The notes under the pieces: generated by a model | Database searches by the model: none | What the model saw: only the letters and a program-made list of their open reading frames with translations | Told to the model about the DNA's origin: nothing | Shown here: positions 1-7,489 of the stretch, piece after piece | How positions within the stretch are numbered: the first letter of the stretch is position 1 | How the letters are laid out: every line of letters begins with the position of its first letter | Assembly (NCBI GenBank): GCA_945952045.1 | Contig: CAMFHE010000011.1 | Coordinates: 62,001-126,000, forward strand | DNA length: 64,000 nt | Origin: an uncultured Rhizobium sp. | GTDB lineage: Bacteria > Pseudomonadota > Alphaproteobacteria > Rhizobiales > Rhizobiaceae | Direction of reading: 5' to 3' | Made by a program: the position numbers and the translations under genes

Positions 1-2
1 TG

Positions 3-242
3 CTGATCGGCAACATGCCGGCGGCGCGTTCGACCGATACGTCGCAGCCCTGCATGTTGGCGGGCTGCGTTCCGGGCGGCCCCGGCATGGTGGCGCTTGG
101 ATCGACATCGGTGCTGATCGGCGGACTTCCGGCAGCCCGCGTCAACGACATGACCACGCATCCCGCCTGCGTCGCGCCGATCCCGAGCCCTACCGGCAGG
201 ATCCTGCCCCCCGGCTGCCCCACGGTCATGATCGGCGGGTAA
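3..242 (+). CDS. PAAR-domain T6SS spike tip protein, 5' truncated
   Basis: This is the C-terminal 79 codons of a PAAR-type protein; the frame is open to the left edge of the window, so the true start lies outside and the first ATG at 15 is probably internal. Two copies of the family's repeat are visible: an L-I-G-x-x-P-A-A-R strand near the beginning and VLIGGLPAARVND in the middle, with a final V-M-I-G-G at the C-terminus. PAAR proteins form the conical tip on VgrG in the T6SS tube and often carry or recruit effectors. The T6SS structural genes follow directly on the same strand, which supports the role. Only the PAAR core is visible; whether an N-terminal extension exists cannot be seen. 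Confidence 0.8.
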   Translation: MIGNMPAARSTDTSQPCMLAGCVPGGPGMVALGSTSVLIGGLPAARVNDMTTHPACVAPIPSPTGRILPPGCPTVMIGG

Positions 243-248
243 CGGGTC

Positions 249-1325
249 GTGAAACTTGCCCATTTCGAGACGCTGGCGCCCGTTTGCCCGCTTTGCCGCC
301 GGCAGGGAAGCGATCATGCATTGCATCTTGCCGTCGTCGAGCAGGAAAGCCGCGGAGATATCGGCGCCGGCATCCTGCAATGCACGGCCTGCGGCGCCGA
401 ATATCCCATCATCGAGGGCCTGCCTATCCTGGTGACGGATGTACGCCAGTTCGTTCAGCAGAACCTGTTCTATCTCATGGCCCGCGACGATCTCACGCCG
501 GCCGTCGAGGGCCTGCTCGGCGATGCCGCAGGACCTGGAAGCGCGCTGGATTCCATCCGCCAGCATGTCTCGTCCTATATGTGGGATCACTGGGGCGACA
601 GGGATCCACAGGGTTTTGCCGCAGTGCCGGGCGATGCCGTGCCCGGTGGCGTCGTCCGCGTTCTCGAGGAAGGTCTGGCGCTGGCCGGCGCTCTGCCGCT
701 GGGGCCGGTTCTCGATATCGGCTGCGGCGCCGGGCGTACGGTGACGGAACTGGCGCAGCGCACGGGGGCCATGACGCTCGGCATCGACATTTCCATTCCG
801 CTCGCCCGCGCCGGACGCCGCGCGGCTGTTGGCGGCACCGTCAATTACGGCCTGCGGCAGGCGGGCCTCGTCTATGATCGCCGGACCTATCCGGCCGGGC
901 AGGATGAAGACAGCCTCGCCGACATCTGGATCTGCGACGTCCTGTCGCTGCCCTTCCGCAACGATACCTTCGCGTTGACCAATGCGCTGAACGTCGTCGA
1001 TTGCATGGTCGATCCGCGCGCCGGCCTCATGGAGATGAGCCGGGTGATGAAGCCCGGCGCTGCGTCCATTCTTTCCGTGCCCTTCGACTGGAGCGGTCAC
1101 GTCACGCCGGTCGAGGCATGGCTGGGGGGCCATTCGCAACGCGCCAATCATGCCGGGCGGCCGGAAGCCATCCTCGACATGCTCCTGTCTTCCGGCCCGC
1201 TCGCCGCTGGCGGTCTGCGCCGTCAGGGCGAACCACGTGAAATTCCCTGGCATGTCCGCTTGCATAATAGATCCTGTATGCATTACTCAGCTTGTCTTGT
1301 CGCCGCGCGCGAAAGCATGGAATAA
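249..1325 (+). CDS. SAM-dependent methyltransferase with N-terminal zinc ribbon, T6SS-linked
   Basis: A 358-residue class I methyltransferase. Residues 13-16 (CPLC) and 45-48 (CTAC) form a Trm112-like zinc ribbon; residues 154-164 (VLDIGCGAGRT) are SAM-binding motif I, followed by an acidic strand end (GIDIS) and the later L-P-F-R-N-D-T-F post-I region typical of Methyltransf_11 enzymes. The start is GTG, 6 bases after the PAAR stop, so the two genes are probably co-transcribed. The substrate is unknown. Its place between a PAAR gene and the T6SS membrane complex genes suggests a T6SS-associated modifying enzyme or accessory protein; an effector role is possible but nothing in the sequence shows it. 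It is unrelated in layout to the second methyltransferase at 13921. Confidence 0.75.
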   Translation: MKLAHFETLAPVCPLCRRQGSDHALHLAVVEQESRGDIGAGILQCTACGAEYPIIEGLPILVTDVRQFVQQNLFYLMARDDLTPAVEGLLGDAAGPGSALDSIRQHVSSYMWDHWGDRDPQGFAAVPGDAVPGGVVRVLEEGLALAGALPLGPVLDIGCGAGRTVTELAQRTGAMTLGIDISIPLARAGRRAAVGGTVNYGLRQAGLVYDRRTYPAGQDEDSLADIWICDVLSLPFRNDTFALTNALNVVDCMVDPRAGLMEMSRVMKPGAASILSVPFDWSGHVTPVEAWLGGHSQRANHAGRPEAILDMLLSSGPLAAGGLRRQGEPREIPWHVRLHNRSCMHYSACLVAARESME

Positions 1326-1391
1326 AGCTTCAGCAATGCCGCCGCGAATCGTGGGCGGACCTTCCAATGACTGGAAAGAGATAAACAGCAC

Positions 1392-2153
1392 ATGCGATTG
1401 CGGCTGATGTTGCAAGGACCCTCGCGTCTGATGGGCGCCATTCCGGAAAGGGCGCTAGAAGCCGGCAGCATGGTCGTCGGCCGTGCGAGCGAAGCCGACT
1501 GGTCCATACCCGACCCGGACCGCGTCCTGTCCAAGGCCCATTGCCGCGTCGATCTCAAGGATCAGGGATTTTTCCTGACGGATCTTTCCACCAACGGCGT
1601 TCGCGTCAATGGCGTTCCGATGACGCCGGGCATCCCGCGGCCGCTCGCCGATGGCGACATGCTACTGCTTGGCGACGCCATCGTCAGCGTGACGATCGAA
1701 AATGCCCTGGCGAAAGCGGCCCATACGCCGCCGCCAGCAGCAGATGGCGCCGATCCCTTCCCGGACGGTCCTTTCGGTTTCGATGCCGGCGCGCCGACGG
1801 CCGACGCCCCCCCGATTCAGGCCCCGAAACCGGAGATGGGTGCGGCCGCCGCGGCGAAAGTCATGCATGACTGGTGGGATCCGAGTGCAGTTTCGGGCAA
1901 GTCCGATGTGGCAGGCTGGAGCAATTCTGGGCCGGAAAGCGTCGATTCGCCTTCCGCTCCTGCATCTGCCGCAGCCGAGGTTTCGGCCCCGGCAACGGGC
2001 ATGGAGGACATATTGATCATGGCTGCCACGGTGGAAAAGGCCGCGTTGATCCGCGCCGTTGACGCCGCGGCATCGGTGTTGGACGCAGAGCGGGAAAAAT
2101 TCATGCAGCGGCTGCGCCAGTTGCTCAACGAGGAGTCGTCGCGTTGCGGGTAG
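1392..2153 (+). CDS. FHA-domain T6SS protein (TagH/Fha-like)
   Basis: A 253-residue protein with an N-terminal forkhead-associated domain at about residues 27-102. The phosphothreonine-binding signatures are present: G-R at 30-31, S-K-A-H at 47-50 and STNGVRVNG at 66-74. The remainder is low-complexity (Ala/Pro rich) and then a short charged helix near the C-terminus, without the longer C-terminal domain of some Fha proteins. FHA proteins of T6SS bind phosphothreonine made by a PpkA-type kinase and switch assembly on; here a kinase-like gene lies at 15470 in the same run of genes. The start ATG follows GGAAAGAG. The 3' end overlaps tssJ by 10 bases. Confidence 0.85.
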   Translation: MRLRLMLQGPSRLMGAIPERALEAGSMVVGRASEADWSIPDPDRVLSKAHCRVDLKDQGFFLTDLSTNGVRVNGVPMTPGIPRPLADGDMLLLGDAIVSVTIENALAKAAHTPPPAADGADPFPDGPFGFDAGAPTADAPPIQAPKPEMGAAAAAKVMHDWWDPSAVSGKSDVAGWSNSGPESVDSPSAPASAAAEVSAPATGMEDILIMAATVEKAALIRAVDAAASVLDAEREKFMQRLRQLLNEESSRCG

Positions 2154-2710
2154 TTGGTTTTGCGGTGCGCGGAGATGTCTTGCGCGCCGTGACAAAAGGC
2201 CTGTCAGTGGCCGTGCGTTTTGTTTTCGTTTGCGTTCTCGCTTCCAGCCTGACGGCCTGCGGCCTGTTCGGAAAGAAGGATGTGCCGCCGCCGAAGGAGA
2301 TCGAAATCAAGCCGGCGCCTGCGGCTGCCAGCCTCGATTTCGTCGCCGTCGCCTCGCCGCTCGCCAATCCCGGTCCGGATGGGGTGCCGGCGCCGGTCGT
2401 GGTGCGGCTCTACCAGCTGAACGCCGAGTCCAACTTCTCGAATGCAAGCTTCCGCCAGCTTTGGGAAGAGGACGAGAAGACACTTGGGCCCACCATGCTG
2501 GGCAAGACGGAAGTCTACATGACCCCCGGCGGGGTCGAGCATATCAAGGCCAACCTGATCGAGGGGACGACGATCGTCGCCGTGGTCGTGGGTTTCAGAA
2601 ATTTCGAGAATGCAAAATGGCGGGCGATGGTCGGTTTGCAGGGCGACAAGCGATTCAAGCTGAAGGCCGATCTGAAGACTTTGGCTGTGGATTTGGGGCC
2701 TCAGGACTAA
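2144..2710 (+). CDS. tssJ: T6SS outer-membrane lipoprotein TssJ
   Basis: A 188-residue lipoprotein. A hydrophobic signal segment ends in the lipobox LTAC with Cys39, and the mature part has the TssJ-like beta-sandwich features: a paired V-V-V-R-L-Y-Q-L strand, then F-x-Q-L-W-E-E-D and the region ending in V-V-G-F-R. TssJ anchors the TssL-TssM complex to the outer membrane. I chose the TTG at 2144 because a clean AGGAG (2131-2135) sits 8 bases upstream, although it gives a long n-region; GTG codons at 2165 and 2189 are alternatives, the last giving a standard signal length. The TTG start overlaps the FHA stop, suggesting translational coupling. Confidence 0.88.
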   Translation: MRVVGFAVRGDVLRAVTKGLSVAVRFVFVCVLASSLTACGLFGKKDVPPPKEIEIKPAPAAASLDFVAVASPLANPGPDGVPAPVVVRLYQLNAESNFSNASFRQLWEEDEKTLGPTMLGKTEVYMTPGGVEHIKANLIEGTTIVAVVVGFRNFENAKWRAMVGLQGDKRFKLKADLKTLAVDLGPQD

Positions 2711-2780
2711 AAAGCAGTTCCAGGAAAAGCGCGAAACGGCTTTCCATCGAGAAATGCGCAAAAAAGGCGTTGGAGTATTT
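2711..2780 (+). repeat. Rhizobial-type intergenic repeat element
   Basis: The 166-base gap between tssJ and tssK starts with a sequence that resembles, from memory, a mosaic intergenic element widespread in Rhizobium genomes: a TTCCAGGAAAAG core at about 2717, a matching GCTTTCC arm (imperfect hairpin with GGAAAAGC) and a downstream GAAATGCGCAAAAA. A shorter degenerate echo (CAGGAAAAGCGGAAAGG) occurs near 2790-2810. Such elements may form hairpins that affect mRNA stability within an operon. The rest of the gap up to 2876 shows no gene. Confidence 0.45.
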
Positions 2781-2876
2781 TCGCGATTTTCAGGAAAAGC
2801 GGAAAGGCTCGCAAGCAGTTGCAGCAAAATATGCGTAAGCGGTTTTGCGTCGGTCACTTGGGAAGGGTAAGCGACC

Positions 2877-4205
2877 ATGTCGTTTGACAAAGTTATCTGG
2901 TCGGAGGGCATGTTCATCCGGGCCCAGCACTTCCAGCAGGATGCCCGCTATGTGGAGCGGCTGATCCGGAGCCGCTCGAAGGGCCTGCGCCCCTATGGCT
3001 GGGGCCTGACCGAGCTGCGCATCAATCGCGAACTTCTGTCGATCGGCCGCTTCGGCGTCGAGCGCGCCTCGGGCGTGTTCGCAGACGGCACGCCCTTCAG
3101 CATTCCCGCCGATGTCGCAGGTCTCACACCGCTGGTTCTCAACGAAAACGTCCGCAACGCCATCGTCTATCTGACCCTGCCGATCAGCCAGCCCGGCAGC
3201 CAGGAAACCGCCGATCCCGACACCGAAACATTGACGCGTTACGTCGCCAGCGAAATCGAAGTCGCCGATGCCAACAGCAGCGACATGTCGGCAACCCCGA
3301 TCACCGTCGGCAAGCTGCGCCTGCGCTACCAGCTCGAATCCAGCGACCGCAGCGGTTTCGTCGGCATCGGACTTGCCCGCATCATCGAGGTGCGCGCCGA
3401 CAACACCGTCGTGCTCGACGAATCCTATGTGCCGCCGACGCTGGATTGCCAGGTCGCCGGCCTGCTTTCCGGCTTCATGACCGAGATCGTCGGCCTGCTC
3501 AACCATCGCGGCGAAGCGATCGCCAACCGTCTGGCCGGGGCAAGTGCGGGAACCGCCGCCGAAATGACCGATGCGATGATGCTGCAGGCGATCAATCGCT
3601 ACCAGCCGCTGTTTGCGCATCTGGCCTCCGCCTCCTTCGTGCATCCCGAAAGCCTTTATATGGCGACCATCGGGCTTGCCGGTGAGCTTGCGACCTTCAC
3701 CAGCCCGACGCGCCGCCCGCGCGCATTCCCGGTCTACGACCACGAGCGCATCCAGCCGAGCTTCACACCGGTCATTGCCGCGATCCGGCAATCGCTGAGC
3801 GTCGTCCTGGAACGCAGCGCCATCGCCATTCCGCTGGTCGAGCACCGCTATGGCATCCGCGTCGCCGACGTGCCGGATCGCTCGCTCTATCTCAAATACG
3901 CCTTCGTTCTGGCAGCCAAGGCGGATATCCCTTCCGATACGCTGATGCGCCGCCTGATCGGCCAGATCAAGATCGGCCCGGTCGAGCAGATCTCGGAACT
4001 GGTCAACACCGCGCTGCCCGGCATCATGCTGCGCAGCCTGCCGGTGGCCCCGCGCCAGATTCCCTATCACTCCGGCAAGGTCTATTTCGAGCTCGACCGC
4101 ACCAGCCCGATCTGGAAGCAGATCGCCAGCGGCGCTGGGCTTGCGATCCACGTCGCGGGGGATTTCCCCGGGCTTGAGCTCGATCTCTGGGCTATCAAGG
4201 ATTAA
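2877..4205 (+). CDS. tssK: T6SS baseplate protein TssK
   Basis: A 442-residue protein with the TssK hallmark N-terminus, V-I-W-S-E-G-M-F-I-x-x-Q-H-F-Q-Q, and family-typical length and C-terminus. TssK is a trimeric baseplate subunit that joins the baseplate to the TssJLM membrane complex through TssL and TssM. The ATG at 2877 is preceded by GGGAAGGG. It stands between tssJ and tssL, the usual neighbourhood. No internal disruption is seen. Confidence 0.95.
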   Translation: MSFDKVIWSEGMFIRAQHFQQDARYVERLIRSRSKGLRPYGWGLTELRINRELLSIGRFGVERASGVFADGTPFSIPADVAGLTPLVLNENVRNAIVYLTLPISQPGSQETADPDTETLTRYVASEIEVADANSSDMSATPITVGKLRLRYQLESSDRSGFVGIGLARIIEVRADNTVVLDESYVPPTLDCQVAGLLSGFMTEIVGLLNHRGEAIANRLAGASAGTAAEMTDAMMLQAINRYQPLFAHLASASFVHPESLYMATIGLAGELATFTSPTRRPRAFPVYDHERIQPSFTPVIAAIRQSLSVVLERSAIAIPLVEHRYGIRVADVPDRSLYLKYAFVLAAKADIPSDTLMRRLIGQIKIGPVEQISELVNTALPGIMLRSLPVAPRQIPYHSGKVYFELDRTSPIWKQIASGAGLAIHVAGDFPGLELDLWAIKD

Positions 4206-4217
4206 GGGAGAGAGACG

Positions 4218-5681
4218 CTGACCGATCCTTTTGCCCTTCCCGACGAAGACGACACGATCCGCCGGCCGCTGCCCGTCGAGCAGCCGCGCATGGCGCCGAT
4301 GGCGCAGCAATCCTTCACGATCAAAAGTGAGGCTGAGCCGATGATGCGCTCCGGCGCCGGCGCCTCCCTCGACGACTATTTCGATCTCAGTGGCAAGCAG
4401 CGCCAGAATTTCGCCGACGATTTCGGCCTGCAGGCGCCGGCGGAGCGCCAGACGCGACGCAACGATCCGGCGATCGACAAGGCCTTCGACATGGCGGCGA
4501 TCAATCCGCTCGTCAGCGCCGCCTCGCCGCTTCTCTGGCTTGCCGGCCGGCTGATCGAAAGCGCGCCGCCGGAGGATATTCCCGAATTTCGCGGCCGCGT
4601 CATGGACGAGATCCGCAATTTCGAAACCGCCGCCATGACCAAGGATGTGCCTGACCGGCTCATCCGCGTCTCGCGTTACGCGCTCTGCGCCACCATCGAC
4701 GACATCATCCTCAGCACGCGCTGGGGCGCGGCGAGCGGCTGGGCAAGCGGCAGCCTCCTCGGCGTCCTCTATAACGAAACCTGGGGCGGAGAGCGCTTCT
4801 ACGACCTGATGCAGCAGGTCTCCCAGCAGCCCGAGCAGAATATCGATGCGCTCGAACTTTTTGCCATCTGCCTCGCCATCGGCTTTGCCGGCAAATACCG
4901 GGTGATGGAAGGCGGCCAGGGCCAGTTGCAGCGCCTGCGCCACGATCTTTACCGCACGATCCGCCGCATTCGCGGCCCTTATGAGCGCAATCTCTCTGCC
5001 GCCTGGCAGACGATTGCCGCGCCGCATCGCCCGCCGCTGAGCATGGTCGCGCCCTGGGCGATTGCGCTGCTTCTGCTTTTGCTGCTCATCGGCCTCTGGG
5101 CCTTTTCCAGCATTACCCTGCAATCCGATGTCGAGCGATCCGCGCAGCAGATCCGCGCCCTCGTTCCCACGATCCCGGTCGTCGTCGAAAAGGCCGGCAT
5201 TCCAGATATCCCATCGCCGGTTCCGCCGGTGCGCAAGACGCAGATCGAGCGCATTTCCGAGGTTCTGGCGCCCGAAATCAGCGCGGTGCGGACGGAAGTG
5301 GTGCAGGTCGGCGACGACATCGTCATCCGCCTGCTCGCCGCCTCCTTCCCGTCGGGCGGCCTCGATCTTGCTGCGACCGAAGAGCCGGTCATCACCCAGA
5401 TCGGCGCGGCGCTCAATCCGGAACCCGGCCGCATCACCGTCATCGGCCATACCGATAACGTCCCCGTCGGCGCCGGCAGCGCGCTCGGCAACAATATGGA
5501 CATTTCGGTTGCCCGCGCCCGCTCCGCCGCGCAGATGCTTCAGCACCATCTCGACGATCCCGGTCGCGTCGTCTTCGAAGGACGTGGCGAGGACGATCCG
5601 ATCGTCGCCAACGATACGGCGGAAGGTCGCGCGCTCAATCGCCGCGTGGAATTCCGCATCCCCGCGGAACGGCAACCATGA
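4218..5681 (+). CDS. tssL: T6SS inner-membrane protein TssL with C-terminal OmpA domain
   Basis: TssL/DotU-type protein: cytoplasmic helical domain, one membrane helix (a run of leucines after A-P-W-A-I-A, about residues 280-298) and a periplasmic OmpA/MotB-like peptidoglycan-binding domain with VIGHTDNVP, R-A-R-S-A-A and N-R-R-V-E-F. I start at CTG 4218, not at the first ATG (4290): GGGAG at 4206-4210 is 7 bases upstream and the extra 24 codons give a start T-D-P-F-A-L-P-D-E-D-D-T-I-R-R-P that matches the usual N-terminus of TssL. This gives 487 residues. The gene overlaps the next one by ATGA. It anchors the membrane complex to the cell wall. Confidence 0.92.
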   Translation: MTDPFALPDEDDTIRRPLPVEQPRMAPMAQQSFTIKSEAEPMMRSGAGASLDDYFDLSGKQRQNFADDFGLQAPAERQTRRNDPAIDKAFDMAAINPLVSAASPLLWLAGRLIESAPPEDIPEFRGRVMDEIRNFETAAMTKDVPDRLIRVSRYALCATIDDIILSTRWGAASGWASGSLLGVLYNETWGGERFYDLMQQVSQQPEQNIDALELFAICLAIGFAGKYRVMEGGQGQLQRLRHDLYRTIRRIRGPYERNLSAAWQTIAAPHRPPLSMVAPWAIALLLLLLLIGLWAFSSITLQSDVERSAQQIRALVPTIPVVVEKAGIPDIPSPVPPVRKTQIERISEVLAPEISAVRTEVVQVGDDIVIRLLAASFPSGGLDLAATEEPVITQIGAALNPEPGRITVIGHTDNVPVGAGSALGNNMDISVARARSAAQMLQHHLDDPGRVVFEGRGEDDPIVANDTAEGRALNRRVEFRIPAERQP

Positions 5682-7489
5682 AGCCCTGGCCGCTCGTTCT
5701 CTGGCTTATCGGCCTGCCAGTCGCCGCCGTCGCCGGCTGGATGCTGTGGGCGAATGGCGGGCAATGGCTTGGCCTGTCGGCGGTCGCGCCGGAACTGCGT
5801 TTTGCGCTGTCGATTGCGCCGCTCATTCTCTGGGCGCTGGTGCCGGTGGTGTTCTGGCGCCGCTTCCTGCGCAATTCGGCAACGGAATCGCCAACGCTGA
5901 AGAGCAATCGCCGCGCCGTCGCGGCTTTCCTGGCGAAACGCGGCCTGAAGGGTGAGCGCGGGCGCAATTCCGTGCCCTTCTTCCTCGTCGCCGGACCGCC
6001 CGGCAGCGGCAAAAGCAGCATCCTCGAACGCGCCGATCAGAAGCTCGGCATGCCGGTTTCCATCGCCGACGCCACCTGGTGGGTCGGCCCCGATGCCGTC
6101 TATATCGAAGCTTCGCTAATAGATGACGCGCAGATGCGCGCCATCTTCGAGCTTTTGCGCAGCCTCAGGCCGCTGCAGCCGCTGAACGCGACGCTTCTGA
6201 CCATCAGCCCCGCCGACCTGACGCTTGCCGATCTCGAAGAGCAACGCATGGTCATGCAGGCCGTTGCCAACGGGTTGCGGCTGCTCGACGACATCACCCA
6301 AAGCCGCATTCCGACCTATCTCGGCCTGACCAAGACCGATCTCATCCCCGGTTTCCGCGAGTTCTTCGATCGCTACGAGCAGCAGGAGCGCGACCAGCCC
6401 TGGGGCTTCCTGCTTCCTTTCGCGACCATGGCGGAAGCACGCCCGGCCGCCGAGCGCGCCCAGGAGATCGATCGCGGTTTCAAGGATATCCTCGCCTCGA
6501 TGCGCGCCCGGCATATGGAATGGCTGTCGCGCGAGGCCGATCCGGTGCGTTGCGGCCATCTGCAAAGCTTTTCGGCCCAGATCGCCGCTTTGCAAAAGAC
6601 TATCGCGCCGCTTCTCGACGGACTTTCGCCCGACGGGGACCGAAGCTGGCAAGGCGCGTTTTTGCGCGGCATCTTCCTGACCAGCGCCCGGCAGGAGCCG
6701 CTGTCGATCGACGCCCTGCTGCCGGAACTCTCCCGGCGCTTCGCCATGCCACGCATCGGCATGCTCCCCCCCGATCTCGGCCTCGACGACGAGGATCGCG
6801 GCTATTTCATCAACGGCATGCTGAAATCGGTCATGGTCCCGGAAGCCGGTCTGGTGTCGAAAAGCCGCCGGCGGCGCGTCAGGGCCTATCTGCAGGCCGC
6901 GATGCTGACGGCCTTCGTGCTCGGCGCCTGCGGCCTGGGTCTGTGGGTCTATACGAGCTTCGGGCGGGACGTGGAGCTGGCCGGCCGCGTCGGCGACCGC
7001 ACGCTGTCCATCGCCACGATCCGCAGCCCCGCCAAACCCGCCGATCTGCCGGTGCTCCTGCACACGCTGCGCGATCTCGATACGCTCGTCCAGGAAACCG
7101 ATATGGACGCGGCGCGCATCTCGCCCCTCTTCGCCGCCTCTGCCTCGGGCAGCCTGCGCCAACGCATCGAGACGATGCGTCACTCCCTGCGTTCGCAAGC
7201 GCTGGTCGCGCATCTGGCCACCCGCCTTGAAGGCGCCCTTGCCGACATGAATGCCGATCCGGCCGCACTCCGCGCCCGCATCGAGCTTGCCACGCAGGCA
7301 GGCGCCGCCGAAACGCCGGCTTTCCGCGAATGGCTGACCGGCAACACCGCCGATCTCTCCGACGCGGACCGCGACATGCTCGAAAAGCTCGCACCTCAGG
7401 CGATCCGCGATGCCGGCGGCCTCGTCATCGATCCCGTCTATATCGACGCCGCGCGGCGGATCATCGCCTATAAGGAAAGCCTGTCTTGA
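5678..7489 (+). CDS. Short TssM/IcmF-like ATPase, first of two
   Basis: A 603-residue protein resembling the N-terminal half of TssM (IcmF). Two membrane helices lie within residues 5-65, then a P-loop GPPGSGKSS at about 109-117, a T-K-T-D-L guanine-type motif near 213, and a third membrane helix around 410-430 followed by about 170 periplasmic residues. It lacks the long C-terminal periplasmic domains of the next gene. It is not a broken gene: the start overlaps tssL by ATGA and the stop overlaps the TTG start of full-length tssM by 4 bases, so all three are translationally coupled. It may be an ATPase partner or paralogue of TssM; the role is unknown. Confidence 0.75.
   Translation: MKPWPLVLWLIGLPVAAVAGWMLWANGGQWLGLSAVAPELRFALSIAPLILWALVPVVFWRRFLRNSATESPTLKSNRRAVAAFLAKRGLKGERGRNSVPFFLVAGPPGSGKSSILERADQKLGMPVSIADATWWVGPDAVYIEASLIDDAQMRAIFELLRSLRPLQPLNATLLTISPADLTLADLEEQRMVMQAVANGLRLLDDITQSRIPTYLGLTKTDLIPGFREFFDRYEQQERDQPWGFLLPFATMAEARPAAERAQEIDRGFKDILASMRARHMEWLSREADPVRCGHLQSFSAQIAALQKTIAPLLDGLSPDGDRSWQGAFLRGIFLTSARQEPLSIDALLPELSRRFAMPRIGMLPPDLGLDDEDRGYFINGMLKSVMVPEAGLVSKSRRRRVRAYLQAAMLTAFVLGACGLGLWVYTSFGRDVELAGRVGDRTLSIATIRSPAKPADLPVLLHTLRDLDTLVQETDMDAARISPLFAASASGSLRQRIETMRHSLRSQALVAHLATRLEGALADMNADPAALRARIELATQAGAAETPAFREWLTGNTADLSDADRDMLEKLAPQAIRDAGGLVIDPVYIDAARRIIAYKESLS

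Noticed and set aside
2059..2838. Plus-strand frame overlapping FHA, tssJ and the intergenic gap
   Set aside because: Out-of-frame shadow; tssJ has a lipobox and a ribosome binding site, this frame has neither.
2790..5675. A 961-codon open frame on the minus strand, opposite tssK and tssL
   Set aside because: It is composed of low-complexity Arg/Ala/Asp/Gly residues and mirrors well supported plus-strand genes; such long antisense frames are common in GC-rich DNA.
5678..7489. Short tssM-like gene as a pseudogene
   Set aside because: P-loop, membrane helices and precise 4-base overlaps with both neighbours indicate an intact gene.
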